From Streptomyces sp. NK15101 (lineage in GTDB: Bacteria > Actinomycetota > Actinomycetes > Streptomycetales > Streptomycetaceae), in assembly GCF_020400725.1 (NCBI RefSeq), contig NZ_JAINVG010000002.1:1-64000 (forward strand): a stretch of 64,000 bases of DNA, read 5' to 3'. Below, piece by piece: positions 63,572 through 64,000 of the stretch (positions within the stretch are counted from its first letter, which is position 1; each line of letters opens with the position of its first letter). The notes under the pieces were generated by a model. The model was not told the origin of the DNA and ran no database searches. It saw nothing but the letters and a program-made list of their open reading frames with translations. The position numbers and the translations under genes were made by a program.

Positions 63572-64000
63572 CTACACCTGGGCGGCGTCCGCGGGGGCGC
63601 CGCCCAGGACTCGGCCCGCGCGCGAGGCGATGTGGGCCGGCGGGGCGAAGTCCGCCGGGAGGACCGGGTCGGTGACCGGCTCGCCGAAGGTGGTCACCAC
63701 CGGGAGCACCCCCGCCCACAGTCCGAGCGCCGCGTCCTCGGAGTCGCCGTCGTCCGGCGGGCCGCCGGCGGTCTTCACCGAGGCCTCGGTGAGGTCGAGC
63801 GCCAGCACCGCGGTCGCCGCCAGCTCCTTGCGGCTCGGCTGCCGCGCGTACTCCCACTGGCCCGGCGAGCTCTGCTCGGTCAGGGCCCGCAGTCCGCGGA
63901 GCTTCTCCTCCGGGTCGGTGACGATCTCGGGAACGCCGTAGATCATCGCGCAGCGGTAGTTGACCCCGTGCTCGAAGACGGAGCGGGCGAGGACGAGGCC
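63572..64000 (-). CDS. pyridoxamine 5'-phosphate oxidase (FMN split-barrel) family protein, 5' end outside window
   Basis: The frame runs from the right edge leftwards to a stop at 63572, so only the last about 142 residues are present. LVLARSVFEHGVNYRCAMIY (at the window edge), ALTEQSSPGQWEYARQPSRK and LALDLTEASVKTAGGPPDDG match PNPOx-family proteins of the kind annotated as pyridoxamine 5'-phosphate oxidase or nitroimidazole-resistance related, which bind FMN or F420. The N-terminal FMN-contact residues are not in the window, so cofactor choice cannot be judged. Confidence 0.83.
   Translation of the reverse strand, partial: GLVLARSVFEHGVNYRCAMIYGVPEIVTDPEEKLRGLRALTEQSSPGQWEYARQPSRKELAATAVLALDLTEASVKTAGGPPDDGDSEDAALGLWAGVLPVVTTFGEPVTDPVLPADFAPPAHIASRAGRVLGGAPADAAQV

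Overview
The window is about 73 percent GC and densely coded. Starts are often GTG or TTG, ATGA stop/start overlaps are frequent, and the families are typical of the genus (DUF5997, DUF6479, SigE-type sigma factors, tandem universal stress proteins, secreted subtilase and amylase), so this is a Streptomyces chromosome. The gene mix (regulators, uptake systems, secreted enzymes, catabolism, few housekeeping genes) suggests a chromosome arm. No rRNA, tRNA, CRISPR array, integrase or transposase was seen. Both ends cut genes: a proline-iminopeptidase-like hydrolase on the left and a PNPOx-family FMN protein on the right.

Left part (1-13.9 kb): a GntR/LacI hybrid regulator with a SIS-domain sugar isomerase and a PIG-L deacetylase (amino-sugar handling); a frameshifted YcxB-like remnant; a VOC protein; a thioredoxin-reductase-like flavoprotein divergent from an XRE-cupin regulator over a clear palindrome; a three-gene operon of a quinone oxidoreductase and two acyl-CoA dehydrogenases ending in a 17-bp-arm hairpin; a small conserved membrane protein; a secreted beta-propeller-like protein; a second VOC protein; and a NUDIX hydrolase.

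Middle (14-28.8 kb): a tandem universal stress protein; a divergent pair of DUF5997 and a LysR effector domain without its HTH; a Cyt delta-endotoxin-like protein with a TTG start; an AurF-type diiron oxygenase with a ferredoxin/ferredoxin-NADP reductase fusion behind two abutting 25-bp dyads; a secreted subtilase with a P-domain; a large secreted alpha-amylase with two CBM25 modules; a MarR/MFS efflux pair with stacked dyads; an SMP-30 fragment; and a third VOC protein.

Centre right (28.9-46.8 kb): a six-gene leftward operon (GntR, AprB-like ferredoxin, SsuA/TauA-type lipoprotein, permease, ATPase, AprA-like flavoprotein fused to HEAT repeats), which I judge the best candidate for an undescribed system; a MerR regulator facing a tandem alpha/beta hydrolase across a promoter with a 19-bp spacer; a five-gene dipeptide/oligopeptide ABC operon controlled by a divergent LacI protein over a 20-bp palindrome; and a YtcJ-like amidohydrolase divergent from a TetR regulator.

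Right part (46.8-64 kb): a secreted C15-like peptidase whose catalytic Cys is replaced by Ser; a beta-ketoadipate cluster (double IclR regulator, pcaI, pcaJ, pcaH) that breaks off inside pcaG, where an orphan FtsX-type permease begins; a repeat-rich intergenic block with an inverted second copy 3 kb away; a GNAT acetyltransferase; an MDR oxidoreductase divergent from a LuxR regulator with a degenerate histidine-kinase core; a family A DNA polymerase without a visible exonuclease motif; a SigE-type sigma factor with its membrane-anchored partner; and a DUF6479 protein. Function calls come from reading the translated sequences and recalling family motifs; no database search was run.
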